DNA of 64,000 bases. Source: Inquilinus limosus DSM 16000 (GTDB taxonomy: Bacteria; Pseudomonadota; Alphaproteobacteria; DSM-16000; Inquilinaceae). Of the stretch, positions 16,659 to 26,280 are shown in pieces (within the stretch, counting starts at the first letter, position 1; every line of letters starts with the position of its first letter). A model generated the notes under the pieces. That model saw nothing but the letters and a program-made list of their open reading frames with translations, searched no databases and was not told where the DNA came from. Made by a program: the position numbers and the translations under genes. The stretch is taken from the NCBI RefSeq assembly GCF_000423185.1, contig NZ_AUHM01000001.1:248001-312000 (forward strand), read 5' to 3'.

Positions 16659-17569
16659 GCGTCCGGCACTTCACCGATCTGCATCACCTGTCGAAGGCGG
16701 ACCTGCGGCAGATCATCGACCGGTCGATCGACCTCAAGCGCACCGACCCGCGCGGCGACCGGTCGAAGCCGCTGGCCGGGCGCACCCTGGCGCTGATCTT
16801 CGAGAAGCCGTCGACTCGCACCCGCGTCTCCTTCGAGGTCGGGATGCGCCAGCTCGGCGGCGAGGTGGTGATGCTGACCGGCACCGAGATCCAGCTCGGC
16901 CGCGGCGAGACCATCGGGGACACGGCGCGGGTGCTGTCGCGTTATGTCGATGTGATCATGCTGCGGACCTCGGACGAGGACCGGCTGCGCGAGATGGCCG
17001 AGAACGCGACGGTGCCGGTGATCAACGGCCTGACCGACGAGACCCATCCGTGCCAGCTGATGGCCGACGTGATGACCTTCGAGGAGAAGCGCGGGCCGAT
17101 CGCCGGCCGCGTCGCCGCCTGGTCGGGCGACGGCAACAACGTCGCCCGGTCCTGGATCCGCGCCGCCGGCATGTTCGACTTCGAGCTGCGCCTCGCCTGC
17201 CCGGACGAGCTGTCGCCGCCGGCCGACCTGATCCAGTGGGCGCACCGCCAGGGCGCCCGCGTCTCGGTCGGCACCGATCCGGAGACCACGGTGCGCGGCG
17301 CCGACCTGGTGGTCACCGACACCTGGGTGTCGATGGGCGACAAGGACGCGCCGTCGCGCCACAACCTGCTGCGGCCCTATCAGGTCGACGAGCGGCTGAT
17401 GGCGCAGGCCAAGCCGGACGCCCTGTTCATGCACTGCCTGCCGGCGCATCGCGGCGAGGAGGTGACGGACGGGGTGATCGACGGCCCGCAATCCGTGGTC
17501 TGGGACGAGGCGGAGAACCGCCTGCACGCCCAGAAGGGCATCCTCTTGTGGTGCCTGGGAGCGATGTGA
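16649..17569 (+). CDS. argF: Ornithine carbamoyltransferase
   Basis: 306 residues, standard length. The carbamoyl-phosphate motif [15 protein letters not shown] lies near residue 52, TDETHPCQ near 130, and the ornithine-binding [13 protein letters not shown] near 255. It converts ornithine and carbamoyl phosphate to citrulline in the cytosol. The start is fixed by AAGGAG with 8-nt spacing to ATG 16649, and conserved sequence ([10 protein letters not shown]) begins only five codons later. Both the ribosome-binding site and the start lie inside the right terminal repeat of the upstream element, so translation initiation has been recruited from it. Confidence 0.96.
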   Translation: MRASVRHFTDLHHLSKADLRQIIDRSIDLKRTDPRGDRSKPLAGRTLALIFEKPSTRTRVSFEVGMRQLGGEVVMLTGTEIQLGRGETIGDTARVLSRYVDVIMLRTSDEDRLREMAENATVPVINGLTDETHPCQLMADVMTFEEKRGPIAGRVAAWSGDGNNVARSWIRAAGMFDFELRLACPDELSPPADLIQWAHRQGARVSVGTDPETTVRGADLVVTDTWVSMGDKDAPSRHNLLRPYQVDERLMAQAKPDALFMHCLPAHRGEEVTDGVIDGPQSVVWDEAENRLHAQKGILLWCLGAM

Positions 17570-17571
17570 GC

Positions 17572-18465
17572 ATGGCATCGATGCAGATGGGGGGCGACGA
17601 CCTCGTCCTCCCCTTCCAGATCGAGGCGTCGGGGCTGCGCGGTCGGCTGGTCCGGTTCGGCCCGCTGCTCGACGACATCCTCGGCCGCCACACCTATCCC
17701 GAACCAGTCGCCCATCTGCTGGCCGAGACGGTGGTGCTGACCGCCCTCCTGGCCAGCGCGCTCAAATACGACGGCGTCTTCACCCTGCAGGTGAAGGGCG
17801 ACGGGCCGGTGCGGCTGGTGGTGGCCGATGTCACCACCGACGGCGCGGTCCGCGCCAACGCCATGTTCGACGAGGCCCGGCTGACCGGCACCGCCACCAC
17901 GGTGCCTGCCCTGCTGGGCAAGGGCTATCTCGCCTTCACCGTCGACCAGGGCGGGAACACCGAGCGCTACCAGGGTATCGTCGAGCTGTCGGGTGAGACG
18001 CTGTGGGAATGCGCCCAGCACTATTTCCGACAGTCGGAGCAGTTGCAGGCCGGGCTGCGCTCCGCCGTCCGGCACGGCGAGAAGGGCTGGCGCGGCGGCG
18101 GCATCATGCTGCAGCGCCTGCCCGATCCCGAGAAGCAGGTTCCGACCGACCGCGAGGACGATTGGCGGCGGGCCATGGTGCTGCTCGGCTCCGCCACCGA
18201 CGCCGAACTGACCGAGCCGGCCCTGTCCGGCGAGGCGCTGCTGTACCGCCTGTACAACGAGGATGGGGTGCGGGTCTTCCCGACCCAGCCGATGCGCTTC
18301 GCCTGCCGCTGCTCGCGCGAGCGGGTGGCGTCGATGCTGAAGTCCATGCCGAAGGCGGAGATCGAGAGCCTGGCCGTCGACGGCCGGGTCGAGGTCGCCT
18401 GCGAGTTCTGCAACACCCGGTACGATTTCGACCGGGAGCAGCTCGCGGCGCTCTACGCCGCCTGA
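17572..18465 (+). CDS. hslO: Redox-regulated molecular chaperone Hsp33
   Basis: About 297 residues. The N-terminal globular domain has VKGDGPVRLVVADVT and QGGNTERYQGIVEL; the C-terminal zinc switch is intact with Cys245-x-Cys247 and Cys277-x2-Cys280. Oxidative unfolding of that centre activates the holdase function. It follows argF by 2 bp. Two starts compete: GTG 17566, overlapping the argF stop and 4 nt after GGGAG, or ATG 17572, 10 nt after it. I list the ATG. Confidence 0.95.
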   Translation: MASMQMGGDDLVLPFQIEASGLRGRLVRFGPLLDDILGRHTYPEPVAHLLAETVVLTALLASALKYDGVFTLQVKGDGPVRLVVADVTTDGAVRANAMFDEARLTGTATTVPALLGKGYLAFTVDQGGNTERYQGIVELSGETLWECAQHYFRQSEQLQAGLRSAVRHGEKGWRGGGIMLQRLPDPEKQVPTDREDDWRRAMVLLGSATDAELTEPALSGEALLYRLYNEDGVRVFPTQPMRFACRCSRERVASMLKSMPKAEIESLAVDGRVEVACEFCNTRYDFDREQLAALYAA

Positions 18466-18497
18466 GGGCCCAGGCTCTCACCCGACCGGAGGATCCG

Positions 18498-19070
18498 ATG
18501 CCCACTTTCAATCGTCGCAGCCTGCTGGCCGGCGCCGCCCTTCTGCTGCTCGGCGCCTGCGGCGGCCCGGAGCTGGGCAATGTCGCGCCGGTGAGCTTCG
18601 CCGGCCGGTCGCCGATCCGGCTGAATGTCGCCCGCATCGACACGGTCGACCGCTCGGTGCCGTCTGCCGTTCAGGCAGCGCAGAGCCCGGCCGCGGCGAT
18701 CCGCAGCTGGGGCGCCGCCCGGCTGCAGGCTGCCGGCGGCGCCGGCGCCGCGCAGCTGATCATCCAGGAGGCCAGCCTGACCCGCGAGACCCTGGCGACG
18801 CAGGGCGGGCTGACCTCGCTGTTCCGCGACCAGCCGGCGCTGAAGCTGACCCTGCGGCTGACCGCCCGGCTCGAGGTCGGCCCGGTCGGCAACACCACCG
18901 GCGGCTATGCCGATGTGAAGGTCGAGCGCTCGACCACCCTGACCGACGGCTCCAGCGTCGCCGACCAGGCCCGGGCCGAGGGCGCATTGCTGCAGGACGG
19001 GATGAACGACTTCGACCGTCAGTTCGAGGCCAATATCCGGCAGTATCTGGCGCCGCTGGTACTGCCCTAG
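18498..19070 (+). CDS. Putative lipoprotein of unknown function
   Basis: 190 residues. The N-terminus is a lipoprotein signal: three basic residues' worth of n-region, a Leu/Ala core, then the lipobox LGAC with Cys at about residue 21. A twin-arginine-like NRRSLL precedes the core. The mature part has an alternating beta pattern (LNVARIDTVDR; LTARLEV; ADVKVERSTTLTDG) and a C-terminal helix (DGMNDFDRQFEANIRQYLAP). The layout recalls small outer-membrane assembly lipoproteins, but I recognise no named family. GGAGG precedes the ATG. It sits 32 bp after hslO and may be co-transcribed. Confidence 0.8.
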   Translation: MPTFNRRSLLAGAALLLLGACGGPELGNVAPVSFAGRSPIRLNVARIDTVDRSVPSAVQAAQSPAAAIRSWGAARLQAAGGAGAAQLIIQEASLTRETLATQGGLTSLFRDQPALKLTLRLTARLEVGPVGNTTGGYADVKVERSTTLTDGSSVADQARAEGALLQDGMNDFDRQFEANIRQYLAPLVLP

Positions 19071-19204
19071 TGACGCCCGACCGCCTCCTCCGACTGGGTG
19101 AACCGGCCTAGACTCTGGCTGATTTCCCTTTCGCTTCGCTCTGTGGCACAAGGCGGGACGTGAAGCGTTCATACCGGGTGTCCCGAGTTTCAGAGAAGGC
19201 ATTC

Positions 19205-20074
19205 ATGTCTGCATCTCTCAAGGTCGCCGTCTTCCCCGTCGCAGGCCTCGGCACCCGGTCGCTGCCCGCCACCAAGGCGGTGCCGAAGGAAATGCTCTGC
19301 GTCGTCGACAAGCCGGTGCTGCAATACGCCGTCGAGGAGGCCAAGGCCGCGGGGATCGAGGAGTTCATCTTCGTCTCCAGCCGCGGCAAGACGGCGCTGG
19401 AGGACCATTTCGACGAGCATGCCGAGCTGTACGCCACGCTGGAGGCGCGCAAGAAGCCGGAGCAGCTGAAGGCGGCGCGCGACGCCGAGCTGCCGCCCGG
19501 CCAGTTCAGCTTCGTCCGCCAGGCCCAGCCTCTGGGCCTCGGCCATGCCGTGTGGTGCGCCCGCCATCTGGTCGGCGACCGGCCCTTCGCCGTGCTGCTG
19601 CCGGACGAGATCTTCAAGTGCCGGACCCCGCTGCTGGCCCAGATGGTGAAGGCCTACGAGGCGCATGGCGGCAACATGATCGCGGTGCGCGAGGTGCCGA
19701 AGGAGCTGACCTCGCGCTATGGCATCCTGGCGATCGGCAAGGACGACGGCACGGTGGCCGAGGTCACCGGCCTGGTCGAGAAGCCGAAGCCGGAGGAGGC
19801 GCCGTCGGACCTGTCGATCGTCGGCCGCTACATCCTGCAGCCGGAGGTGTTCGGGCATCTCGACCGGCAGGAGCGCGGCGCCGGCGGCGAGATCCAGCTG
19901 ACCGACGCGATGGCCCGGCTGATCGGCAGCCAGCCCTTCCATGGCGTGCGCTTCGAAGGTGACCGCTTCGATTGCGGCGACAAGGTCGGCTTCATCGCCG
20001 CCAACCTGGCCTATGGGCTCGACCGGCCGGACCTGTCCGCCGCGCTGCGCGAGGCCGTTTCCCGCTATCTGTGA
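19205..20074 (+). CDS. galU: UTP-glucose-1-phosphate uridylyltransferase
   Basis: 289 residues, matching GalU: the nucleotide-binding start VFPVAGLGTRSLPATKAVPKEMLCVVDKPVLQYAVEEA, then QAQPLGLGHAVWCA and the metal-binding DEIF, and LTDAMARLI near the C-terminus. It makes UDP-glucose. ATG 19205 was chosen (MSASLKVAVFP); the frame to 19160 lacks conserved sequence. It is first of a three-gene set with ugd and pgm that feeds UDP-sugars to polysaccharide or lipid synthesis. Confidence 0.96.
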   Translation: MSASLKVAVFPVAGLGTRSLPATKAVPKEMLCVVDKPVLQYAVEEAKAAGIEEFIFVSSRGKTALEDHFDEHAELYATLEARKKPEQLKAARDAELPPGQFSFVRQAQPLGLGHAVWCARHLVGDRPFAVLLPDEIFKCRTPLLAQMVKAYEAHGGNMIAVREVPKELTSRYGILAIGKDDGTVAEVTGLVEKPKPEEAPSDLSIVGRYILQPEVFGHLDRQERGAGGEIQLTDAMARLIGSQPFHGVRFEGDRFDCGDKVGFIAANLAYGLDRPDLSAALREAVSRYL

Positions 20075-20116
20075 CCCGGCCGGCCCGACCGGCGGAACCT
20101 TGGAGTACGCGCCCCC

Positions 20117-21439
20117 ATGCGCATCGCGATGATCGGAAGCGGTTATGTCGGCCTCGTCTCCGGCGCCTGCCTTTCCGAATTCGGCCATGACGTCATCTGC
20201 GTCGACAAGGACGCCGGCCGGGTCGAGCAGCTCAAGCGCAACGAGATGCCGATCTACGAGCCGGGCCTCGACGCGCTGGTGGCGAAGAATGCCGCGGCGG
20301 GGCGCCTTTCCTTCACCACCGACCTGGCGTCGGCGGTCGACGGCGCCGATGCGGTGTTCATCGCCGTCGGCACGCCGAGCCGGCGCGGCGACGGCCATGC
20401 CGACCTGTCCTACGTCTTCGCCGCGGCCGAGGAGATCGCCCGGGCGCTGACCGGCTATGCCGTCGTCGTCACCAAGTCGACGGTGCCGGTCGGCACCGGC
20501 CGCAAGGTCGCCGAGGTGATCCGCCGGGCCCGGCCGGACGCCGATTTCGACATCGCCTCCAACCCCGAATTCCTGCGCGAGGGCTCGGCGATCGGCGACT
20601 TCATGCTGCCCGACCGGGTGGTGATCGGCACCGATGGCGAGCGCGCCCGGAAGGTGCTGTCCGACATCTACCGGCCGCTGTACCTGATCGAGCGGCCGAT
20701 CGTGACCACGGCGCTGGAGACGGCGGAGCTGATCAAATACGCCGCCAACAGCTTCCTGGCGATGAAGGTGACCTTCATCAACGAGGTCGCCAACCTGTGC
20801 GAGGAGGTCGGGGCCAACGTCCACGACGTCGCCCGGGCGATCGGCCTGGACAAGCGCATCGGGCCGAAGTTCCTGCATCCCGGGCCGGGCTATGGCGGGT
20901 CCTGCTTCCCGAAGGACACGCTGGCCTTCGTCCAGACCGCGCGCGAGGCCGGGGCGCGCCAGCGCCTGATCGAGACCGTGATCGACGTCAACGAGGCGCG
21001 CAAGGCCGAGATGGCGCAGCGCGTGGTCGCCGCCTTCGACGGCGACATCGCCGGCAAGACCGTCGCCGTCCTTGGCCTCGCCTTCAAGCAGAACACCGAC
21101 GACATGCGCGACGCCCCCAGCCTGACCGTGGTGCCGGCGCTGCAGCAGGCCGGGGCCCGGATCCGCGCCTACGACCCGGCGGCGATGAAGGAGGCGCGCA
21201 AGCTGCTGACCGACATCGACTATGCGACCGGCGCCTATGAGGCGCTGCGCGGCGCCGACGGCGCCGTGGTACTGACCGAATGGAACGAGTTCCGCGCCCT
21301 CGACCCCGCGCGGATGTTCAAGCTGATGGGCGGCCCGGTCTTCGTCGACCTGCGCAACGTCTACAAGCCGGCGGATATGGAAGCGGCCGGCTTCCGTTAT
21401 CACAGCATCGGCCGCCCGGTTCCGGGCTCGGCCGCCTGA
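20117..21439 (+). CDS. ugd: UDP-glucose 6-dehydrogenase
   Basis: 440 residues. The NAD-binding start is [21 protein letters not shown]-like, [10 protein letters not shown] lies in the substrate domain, and the catalytic cysteine is in [12 protein letters not shown] (Cys263). It oxidises UDP-glucose to UDP-glucuronate in two NAD+-dependent steps. It follows galU by 42 bp, so its substrate is made by the preceding gene. UDP-glucuronate would serve capsule/exopolysaccharide or glucuronosyl lipids; no glycosyltransferase is in the window. Confidence 0.96.
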   Translation: MRIAMIGSGYVGLVSGACLSEFGHDVICVDKDAGRVEQLKRNEMPIYEPGLDALVAKNAAAGRLSFTTDLASAVDGADAVFIAVGTPSRRGDGHADLSYVFAAAEEIARALTGYAVVVTKSTVPVGTGRKVAEVIRRARPDADFDIASNPEFLREGSAIGDFMLPDRVVIGTDGERARKVLSDIYRPLYLIERPIVTTALETAELIKYAANSFLAMKVTFINEVANLCEEVGANVHDVARAIGLDKRIGPKFLHPGPGYGGSCFPKDTLAFVQTAREAGARQRLIETVIDVNEARKAEMAQRVVAAFDGDIAGKTVAVLGLAFKQNTDDMRDAPSLTVVPALQQAGARIRAYDPAAMKEARKLLTDIDYATGAYEALRGADGAVVLTEWNEFRALDPARMFKLMGGPVFVDLRNVYKPADMEAAGFRYHSIGRPVPGSAA

Positions 21440-21474
21440 GCTTTCAAGACCCGTCCGAGGAACACGCCCGTATC

Positions 21475-22866
21475 ATGAGCCACAGCTTCCACCCCACGGT
21501 CCTGCGCGAATACGACATCCGCGGCGTCATCGGGAAGACGCTGGCCGCCGTCGACTACCAGGCGGTCGGCGCCGCCTTCGGCACCATCGTCCGGCGCAAG
21601 GGCGGCAGGCAGGTGGCGGTCGGCTATGACGGCCGGCTGAGCTCGCCGGAGCTGGAGGCGGCGCTGGTCCGGGGCCTGGCCTCGACCGGGCTCGAGGTGG
21701 TGCGCGTCGGCCTGGGCCCGACGCCGATGCTGTATTTCGCGCAGAAGCACCTGGACGCCGATGCCGGGGTGATGGTCACCGGGTCGCACAACCCGCCGGA
21801 CTACAACGGCATCAAGATGGTGCTGCGCTCCGGCGCGGTCTATGGCGACCAGATCCAGGAGATCGGCCGCATCGCCGCGGCGGGCGACCTGGAGACGGGC
21901 GAGGGCACGGTCCGCGACCTCGACCTGCGCGACCTCTATGTCGAGCGGCTGCTGCGCGACTATGACGGGACCCGCGGGCTGACCGTGGTCTGGGACGCCG
22001 GCAACGGCGCCGCCGGCGAGGTGCTGCGCCGGCTGACGGCGAAGCTGCCGGGCCGGCATGTCCTGCTGTTCGACGAGATCGACGGCCGCTTCCCCAACCA
22101 CCATCCGGATCCGACCATCCCGGAGAACCTGGTGGCGCTGCAGGCCAAGGTGGCCGAGGTCGGGGCCGATCTCGGCATCGCTTTCGACGGCGACGCCGAC
22201 CGCATCGGCGCCATCGACGGCCAGGGCCGCATCATCCCCGGCGACATGCTGGTGGCGGTCTACGCCATCGACGTGCTGCCGCGGTACCCCGGCGGCACCG
22301 TGATCGCCGACGTCAAGACCAGCAAGACGGTGTTCGACGCGATCGCGAAGCTGGGCGGCACGCCGCTCATGTGGAAGACCGGCCATTCGCTGATCAAGGC
22401 GAAGATGGCGGAGGTGAAGTCGCCGCTGGCCGGCGAGATGTCGGGCCACATCTTCTTCGCCGACAAGTGGTACGGCTTCGACGACGCGCTCTATTGCGGC
22501 GTGCGCCTGGTGGCCCAGGTCAGCCGCAGCGGCGGCACGCTGGCGGCGCTGCGCGACAGCTTCCCGAGCACTGTCTCCACCCCCGAGGTGCGCTTCCAGG
22601 TCGATGAGAGCCGGAAATTCGCGGTGATCACCGAGGTGCTGGAGCGGCTGCGCAAGGCCGGCGCCGAGGTCAACGACATCGACGGCGCCCGGGTGACCAC
22701 GCCGGACGGCTGGTGGCTGCTGCGCGCTTCGAACACCCAGGACGTGCTGGTGGCGCGGGCCGAGAGCGCCGACGAGGCCGGGCTGGAGCGGCTGAAGGCC
22801 CAGATCGTCGACCAGCTGAAGCAGAGCGGCCTGTCCGAGCCGAGCTTTACGGCTTCGGCCCACTGA
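21475..22866 (+). CDS. Phosphomannomutase/phosphoglucomutase
   Basis: 463 residues of the alpha-D-phosphohexomutase family. It has the phosphoserine loop [12 protein letters not shown] (Ser104), the metal-binding loop FDGDADR and the sugar-specificity loop GEMSGHIFF, which is typical of AlgC/ManB-type enzymes acting on both mannose and glucose phosphates. Start ATG 21475 ([17 protein letters not shown]). It follows ugd by 35 bp. In this context it would supply glucose 1-phosphate for galU. Confidence 0.94.
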   Translation: MSHSFHPTVLREYDIRGVIGKTLAAVDYQAVGAAFGTIVRRKGGRQVAVGYDGRLSSPELEAALVRGLASTGLEVVRVGLGPTPMLYFAQKHLDADAGVMVTGSHNPPDYNGIKMVLRSGAVYGDQIQEIGRIAAAGDLETGEGTVRDLDLRDLYVERLLRDYDGTRGLTVVWDAGNGAAGEVLRRLTAKLPGRHVLLFDEIDGRFPNHHPDPTIPENLVALQAKVAEVGADLGIAFDGDADRIGAIDGQGRIIPGDMLVAVYAIDVLPRYPGGTVIADVKTSKTVFDAIAKLGGTPLMWKTGHSLIKAKMAEVKSPLAGEMSGHIFFADKWYGFDDALYCGVRLVAQVSRSGGTLAALRDSFPSTVSTPEVRFQVDESRKFAVITEVLERLRKAGAEVNDIDGARVTTPDGWWLLRASNTQDVLVARAESADEAGLERLKAQIVDQLKQSGLSEPSFTASAH

Positions 22867-22874
22867 TCCCTACC

Positions 22875-22953
22875 CTGTCATTGCCGGGCTTGACCCGGCA
22901 ATCCAGGAATGCCGACGCTCTCTGGATGCCCGGGTCAAGCCCGGGCATGACAG
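22875..22953 (+). repeat. Dispersed palindromic repeat, family B
   Basis: A 79-bp imperfect palindrome: CTGTCATTGCCGGGCTTGAC with CCGGCAATCCAG on the left and CTGGATGCCCGGGTCAAG with CCCGGGCATGACAG on the right. It lies between the convergent phosphohexomutase and acetyltransferase genes. Palindromes containing GTCAAGCCCGGGCATGAC are widespread in alphaproteobacterial genomes. It may also act as a bidirectional 3'-end hairpin, although no T-run follows. Confidence 0.8.
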
Positions 22954-22970
22954 AAAGGGGTAGCGCCGAA

Positions 22971-23477
22971 CTACCCGATTCCCCGCAGCCGGGCCATGGC
23001 CAGCGCGTCGACATAGGCGCCGTCGCGATAGGCATAGGCGCGCAGCCGGCCTTCCTCGACGAAGCCGAACTTCCGGTACAGCGCCAGCGCCGGCTCGTTG
23101 TCGGTCCAGACCGTGAGCTCGAGCCGCTTCAGGTCCAGCCAGTTGTCGGCCGTGTCGATCAGCGCCGCCATCAATGCCGAGCCGACGCCGCGGCCGGCGA
23201 AGTCGTCATGCACGCCCATGCCGATCGCCGCCGAATGGGCCCGACGGCCCTTGCCGCGGTGCAGCCCCGCATCGCCGATGATCCGGCCTTCCGCCTCGGC
23301 GACGATGTGCACGTCGTCGGGCGAGCGGTCGGCCAGCCACTTCTGCACCGTCTCCATAGTCGGAAAGGGCGGCCGCAGCGTGCCCCAGCGGAAGCGCGGC
23401 TGGTTGTGCAACTCGGCTATACCGGGCGCGTCTGTCGCCCGGCTGGCGCGCAGCGTGAAGGCCGGCCTCTCCGTCAC
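22971..23477 (-). CDS. GNAT family N-acetyltransferase
   Basis: 168 residues with a GNAT fold: N-terminal FTLRASRATDAPGIAELHNQP, the acetyl-CoA-binding segment GVHDDFAGRGVGSALMAALIDTA (Q/RxxGxG/A motif) and the terminal NEPALALYRKFGFVEEGRLRAYAYRDG typical of the RimJ/RimL-like small-molecule or peptide acetyltransferases. It starts with GTG in a 4-bp GTGA overlap with the eda stop, so it is translationally coupled to the sugar-acid cluster. The substrate is unknown. Confidence 0.88.
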   Translation of the reverse strand: MTERPAFTLRASRATDAPGIAELHNQPRFRWGTLRPPFPTMETVQKWLADRSPDDVHIVAEAEGRIIGDAGLHRGKGRRAHSAAIGMGVHDDFAGRGVGSALMAALIDTADNWLDLKRLELTVWTDNEPALALYRKFGFVEEGRLRAYAYRDGAYVDALAMARLRGIG

Positions 23478-24106
23478 GCCTCCTCCTCGCCGCGGGAGAT
23501 GGCCACGGCGCGGCGGGCGCGGGCGGTGACCGCGGCCCAGTCGCCGGCCGCCACCTCGGCCTTGCCGGCGATCCAGGTGCCGCCGACCACGGCCACGTTC
23601 GGCAGCGCCAGATAGGCCCGCAGGTTCGATTCGCGGACGCCGCCGGTCGGGCAGAAGCGCATGCCGGCGAAGGGGCCGGCCAGCGCCGCCAGCGCCGACT
23701 GGCCGCCATAGATCTCGGCCGGGAAGAATTTGAGCACGCCGTAGCCGAGGTCGCGCGCCGCCATGATCTCCGACGGCGTCACCGCGCCGGGCAGGAAGGG
23801 AAAGCCCTCCGCCGCCCGCGCCAGGGCCGGGGTCAGGCCGGGGCTGACACCGAAGACGGCGCCGGCGCGGCGCGCGGCGTCGAGATCGGCGGGGGACAGC
23901 ACCGTGCCGGCGCCGACGATCGCCTCCGGCACCTCCGCCGCCATGGCGGCGATGACGTCGATGGCGGCCTTGGTGCGCAGCGTCACCTCCAGCACCGGCA
24001 GGCCGCCATCGACCAGGGCGCGGGCCAGCGGCACCGCCGCCTCCACCGTCTCGACGGTCAGCACAGGGATGATCGGGGCGCGGGCGATGATGGCGTCGAC
24101 GGTCAT
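23474..24106 (-). CDS. eda: 2-dehydro-3-deoxy-phosphogluconate (KDPG) aldolase
   Basis: 210 residues, class I aldolase. The general acid/base Glu40 lies in VLEVTLRTKAA and the Schiff-base Lys126 in GYGVLKFFPAE, both in the expected positions; GAGTVL and LPGAVTPSE complete the family pattern. It cleaves KDPG to pyruvate and glyceraldehyde 3-phosphate (Entner-Doudoroff and hexuronate routes). Upstream on the same strand, 172 bp away, is the KDG kinase that would make its substrate. Confidence 0.93.
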   Translation of the reverse strand: MTVDAIIARAPIIPVLTVETVEAAVPLARALVDGGLPVLEVTLRTKAAIDVIAAMAAEVPEAIVGAGTVLSPADLDAARRAGAVFGVSPGLTPALARAAEGFPFLPGAVTPSEIMAARDLGYGVLKFFPAEIYGGQSALAALAGPFAGMRFCPTGGVRESNLRAYLALPNVAVVGGTWIAGKAEVAAGDWAAVTARARRAVAISRGEEEA

Positions 24107-24216
24107 GGCAATCTCGATCGGTCAGCGGTCATTCGGTTGCGCCGCACCATAGCAAATTGCGGTGCCCGGACGAGAGTCATACGCCCCGAGTTGCGGAGAA
24201 TCGCGAGCAATACGCG

Positions 24217-24245
24217 TTGCCTCTCCCGCCACGCGGGAGAGGCAA
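24217..24245. repeat. Perfect hairpin between kdgK and eda
   Basis: TTGCCTCTCCCGC and its exact complement flank a 3-nt loop (13-bp stem). No T-run follows in either direction, so it is not a standard terminator. It might be a REP-like unit or an RNA-stability element within the minus-strand operon. Confidence 0.55.
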
Positions 24246-24278
24246 AAAGGAGGACGGTATCCACCCAGCGGCCCTTGG

Positions 24279-25202
24279 TCAGGCAGGGCCGCCCGCGAAA
24301 TCCGGCATGGCGTCGCGCGGCACCACGGCGCCGCGATGGCCGATCACCGCGGCGGCCAGGCGGTGGCCGCGCAGCGCTGCCGCCGCCGGATCCAGCCCGG
24401 CGAAGCGGCCGGCCAGGTAGCCGGCGTTGAAGCTGTCGCCGGCCGCGGTGGTGTCGACCGGGGTCACCACCTGCGGCACCGGCACGGACACGATGCCCTC
24501 GGCCGTGGCGATATGGCAGCCGTCGCCGCCGCATTTCACCACGATCTCGCCGACGCCGGTGCCGCGCAGCCGGGCGATGGTGGCCTGCGGATCCGCGTCG
24601 CCGAACAGCGCCTGCTCGTCGTCGAAGGTCGGCAGGGCATGGGTGGCGAGCGCCAGGAACCGCTCGAACACGGCCTGCGCCTTGGCCTTGTCGGGCCAGC
24701 CGCGCGGCCGGTAGTTGCCGTCGAAGGCGATGCGGGCGCCCTTGGCCTTGGCCGCCGACAGCGCCGCGTGGAAGGCGTCGCGGCCGCGGTCGCTGTAGAG
24801 CGACAGGGTGATGCCGGAGAAGTAGAGCAGGTCGTAGCCGGCCAGCGTCTCGGCCAGCTCGCCCGCGCCGGGCAGCTCGAACACCTCGCGCGCCGGCGCC
24901 CGGTCGCGCCAGTAGTGGAAGCTGCGCTCGCCCTTGTCGTCGGTGCGGATCATGTAGAGGCCGGGCACCCGGCCGGGCAGGCGCGGCACCAGTTCGGTTC
25001 CCACCCCTTCCGCCTGCCAGCGGGCCAGCATCTCGTCGCTGTACGGGTCGTCGCCCAGGGCGGTGACGTAGTCGACCGCGACGCCCTGGCGGGCCAGGTA
25101 GACCGCGGTGTTCAGCGTGTCCCCGCCGCTGGAGAGCTGGGCGTCACCGCCCGGCTTCACCGCGATCTCGATCATGCACTCGCCGATCGATGCCACCCGC
25201 AT
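24279..25202 (-). CDS. kdgK: 2-dehydro-3-deoxygluconokinase (PfkB family)
   Basis: About 307 residues. N-terminal substrate-binding sequence (GECMIEIA...LSSGGDTLNTAVYLARQG) and PfkB signature 2 DTTAAGDSFNAGYLAGRFAG with the catalytic Asp are both present. It phosphorylates 2-keto-3-deoxygluconate to KDPG, the substrate of the adjacent aldolase. ATG 25202 is preceded by AAGGGA with 8-nt spacing; a GTG at 25208 is two codons upstream. KDG specificity is inferred from sequence style and from the eda neighbour. Confidence 0.88.
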   Translation of the reverse strand: MRVASIGECMIEIAVKPGGDAQLSSGGDTLNTAVYLARQGVAVDYVTALGDDPYSDEMLARWQAEGVGTELVPRLPGRVPGLYMIRTDDKGERSFHYWRDRAPAREVFELPGAGELAETLAGYDLLYFSGITLSLYSDRGRDAFHAALSAAKAKGARIAFDGNYRPRGWPDKAKAQAVFERFLALATHALPTFDDEQALFGDADPQATIARLRGTGVGEIVVKCGGDGCHIATAEGIVSVPVPQVVTPVDTTAAGDSFNAGYLAGRFAGLDPAAAALRGHRLAAAVIGHRGAVVPRDAMPDFAGGPA

Positions 25203-25238
25203 GAACACAATCCCTTCCCGGCTTACCGCCGGGCCCGC

Positions 25239-26258
25239 TCAGGGCGTCGGCGCGTCGGCGCGAATCAAGTTTTCGGATTTCAGATCCGACCACAGCCCGG
25301 CGGGGATCGGGTAGCGGAAATTCTCGACGTTGCGCGTGACCTGGTCGGGCGACAGCGCCCCCGGGATCACCGAGGCGACGATCGGATGGCCGAGCGGGAA
25401 CTGCAGCGCCGCCGCGGCCAGCGGCACGCCATGCGCGGTGCAGACCCGCTCGATCCGGCGGCAGCGCTCCAGCTCCTCCGGCGTCGCGTCGCGGTAGTTG
25501 TACTTGGCGCCGGCGACCGGACCGGTGGCGAGGAGGCCGGAGGCGAAGACGCCGCCGATGACGATGCCGACGCCGTGCCGCTCGCACAGCGGGAACTCCG
25601 CCTCCAGCGGCTCCTGGTCCATCAGCGTGTAGGGCATCGCCACCAGGAAGGCGTCGAGATCGGCGGCGTCGAGCAGCCGCGGGATCATGCCCATGACGTT
25701 GATGCCGGCGCCGACCGCGCCGACCACGCCGGCGGATTTCAGCTCCTCCAGCGCCCGCCAGCCGGAGGCGGAGAGCCGGTCGAGATGCGCCCGCACCCGG
25801 GCGTCGGTCTTGTGGTGCGGCAGGTCGAGGTCGTGGATCAGCAGCAGGTCGATCCGCGGCAGGGCCAGCCGCATCCAGATCTGCTCCATGGCCCGCATGA
25901 TGCCGTCATAGCCGTAGTCGAAGACGACGTCGAAGGGCAGGCCGCCGGCCCATTTCTCGGAATGGAAGTTCTCCGGGTCGCGTGAGGGCTTGAGCCAGCG
26001 CCCGACCTTGCTGGAGACCCGGAACTCGCCGCGCGGCTGGCCGTGCAGGAAGCTGCCCAGCCGGTGCTCGGCCAGGCCGATCCCGTACCACGGCGCCGTG
26101 TCGAAATAGCGGATGCCGGCATCCCAGGCCGCCTGCAGCGTGGCATGGGCCTGCGGCTCCGGCACCTTGACGAAGAGCTCGCCGAGCGCCGCCGTGCCGA
26201 AGCCCAGCGTGGTCACCTCGAGATCGGTGCGTCCCAGGCGGCGGGTGTCGAGCGGCAT
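25239..26258 (-). CDS. Aldo/keto reductase (D-threo-aldose 1-dehydrogenase/pyridoxal dehydrogenase branch)
   Basis: 339 residues, TIM barrel. The family catalytic residues can be seen: Asp and Tyr in YFDTAPWYGIGLAEHRLG, Lys in VSSKVGRW, and His in DLLLIHDLDL. The pattern DTRRLGRTDLEVTTLGFGTAALG and the C-terminal FRYPIPAGLWSDLK fit the branch that includes L-fucose/D-threo-aldose dehydrogenase and pyridoxal 4-dehydrogenase. It probably oxidises the C1 of a sugar to a lactone as the first step of the pathway encoded here. It lies 30 bp before kdgK and has GGAG upstream of its ATG. Confidence 0.85.
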   Translation of the reverse strand: MPLDTRRLGRTDLEVTTLGFGTAALGELFVKVPEPQAHATLQAAWDAGIRYFDTAPWYGIGLAEHRLGSFLHGQPRGEFRVSSKVGRWLKPSRDPENFHSEKWAGGLPFDVVFDYGYDGIMRAMEQIWMRLALPRIDLLLIHDLDLPHHKTDARVRAHLDRLSASGWRALEELKSAGVVGAVGAGINVMGMIPRLLDAADLDAFLVAMPYTLMDQEPLEAEFPLCERHGVGIVIGGVFASGLLATGPVAGAKYNYRDATPEELERCRRIERVCTAHGVPLAAAALQFPLGHPIVASVIPGALSPDQVTRNVENFRYPIPAGLWSDLKSENLIRADAPTP

Positions 26259-26280
26259 CGGCGGAGCTCCTGTCGGTTCG

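Noticed and set aside
16402-16674. Open frames on both strands in the argD-argF gap
   Set aside because: The frames arise from the palindromic structure of the element, which gives matching frames on both strands; they have no ribosome-binding site or family match.
24217-24245. Intrinsic terminator between kdgK and eda
   Set aside because: The stem is perfect but the T-run is on the wrong side for both strands, so termination by the standard mechanism is not supported.
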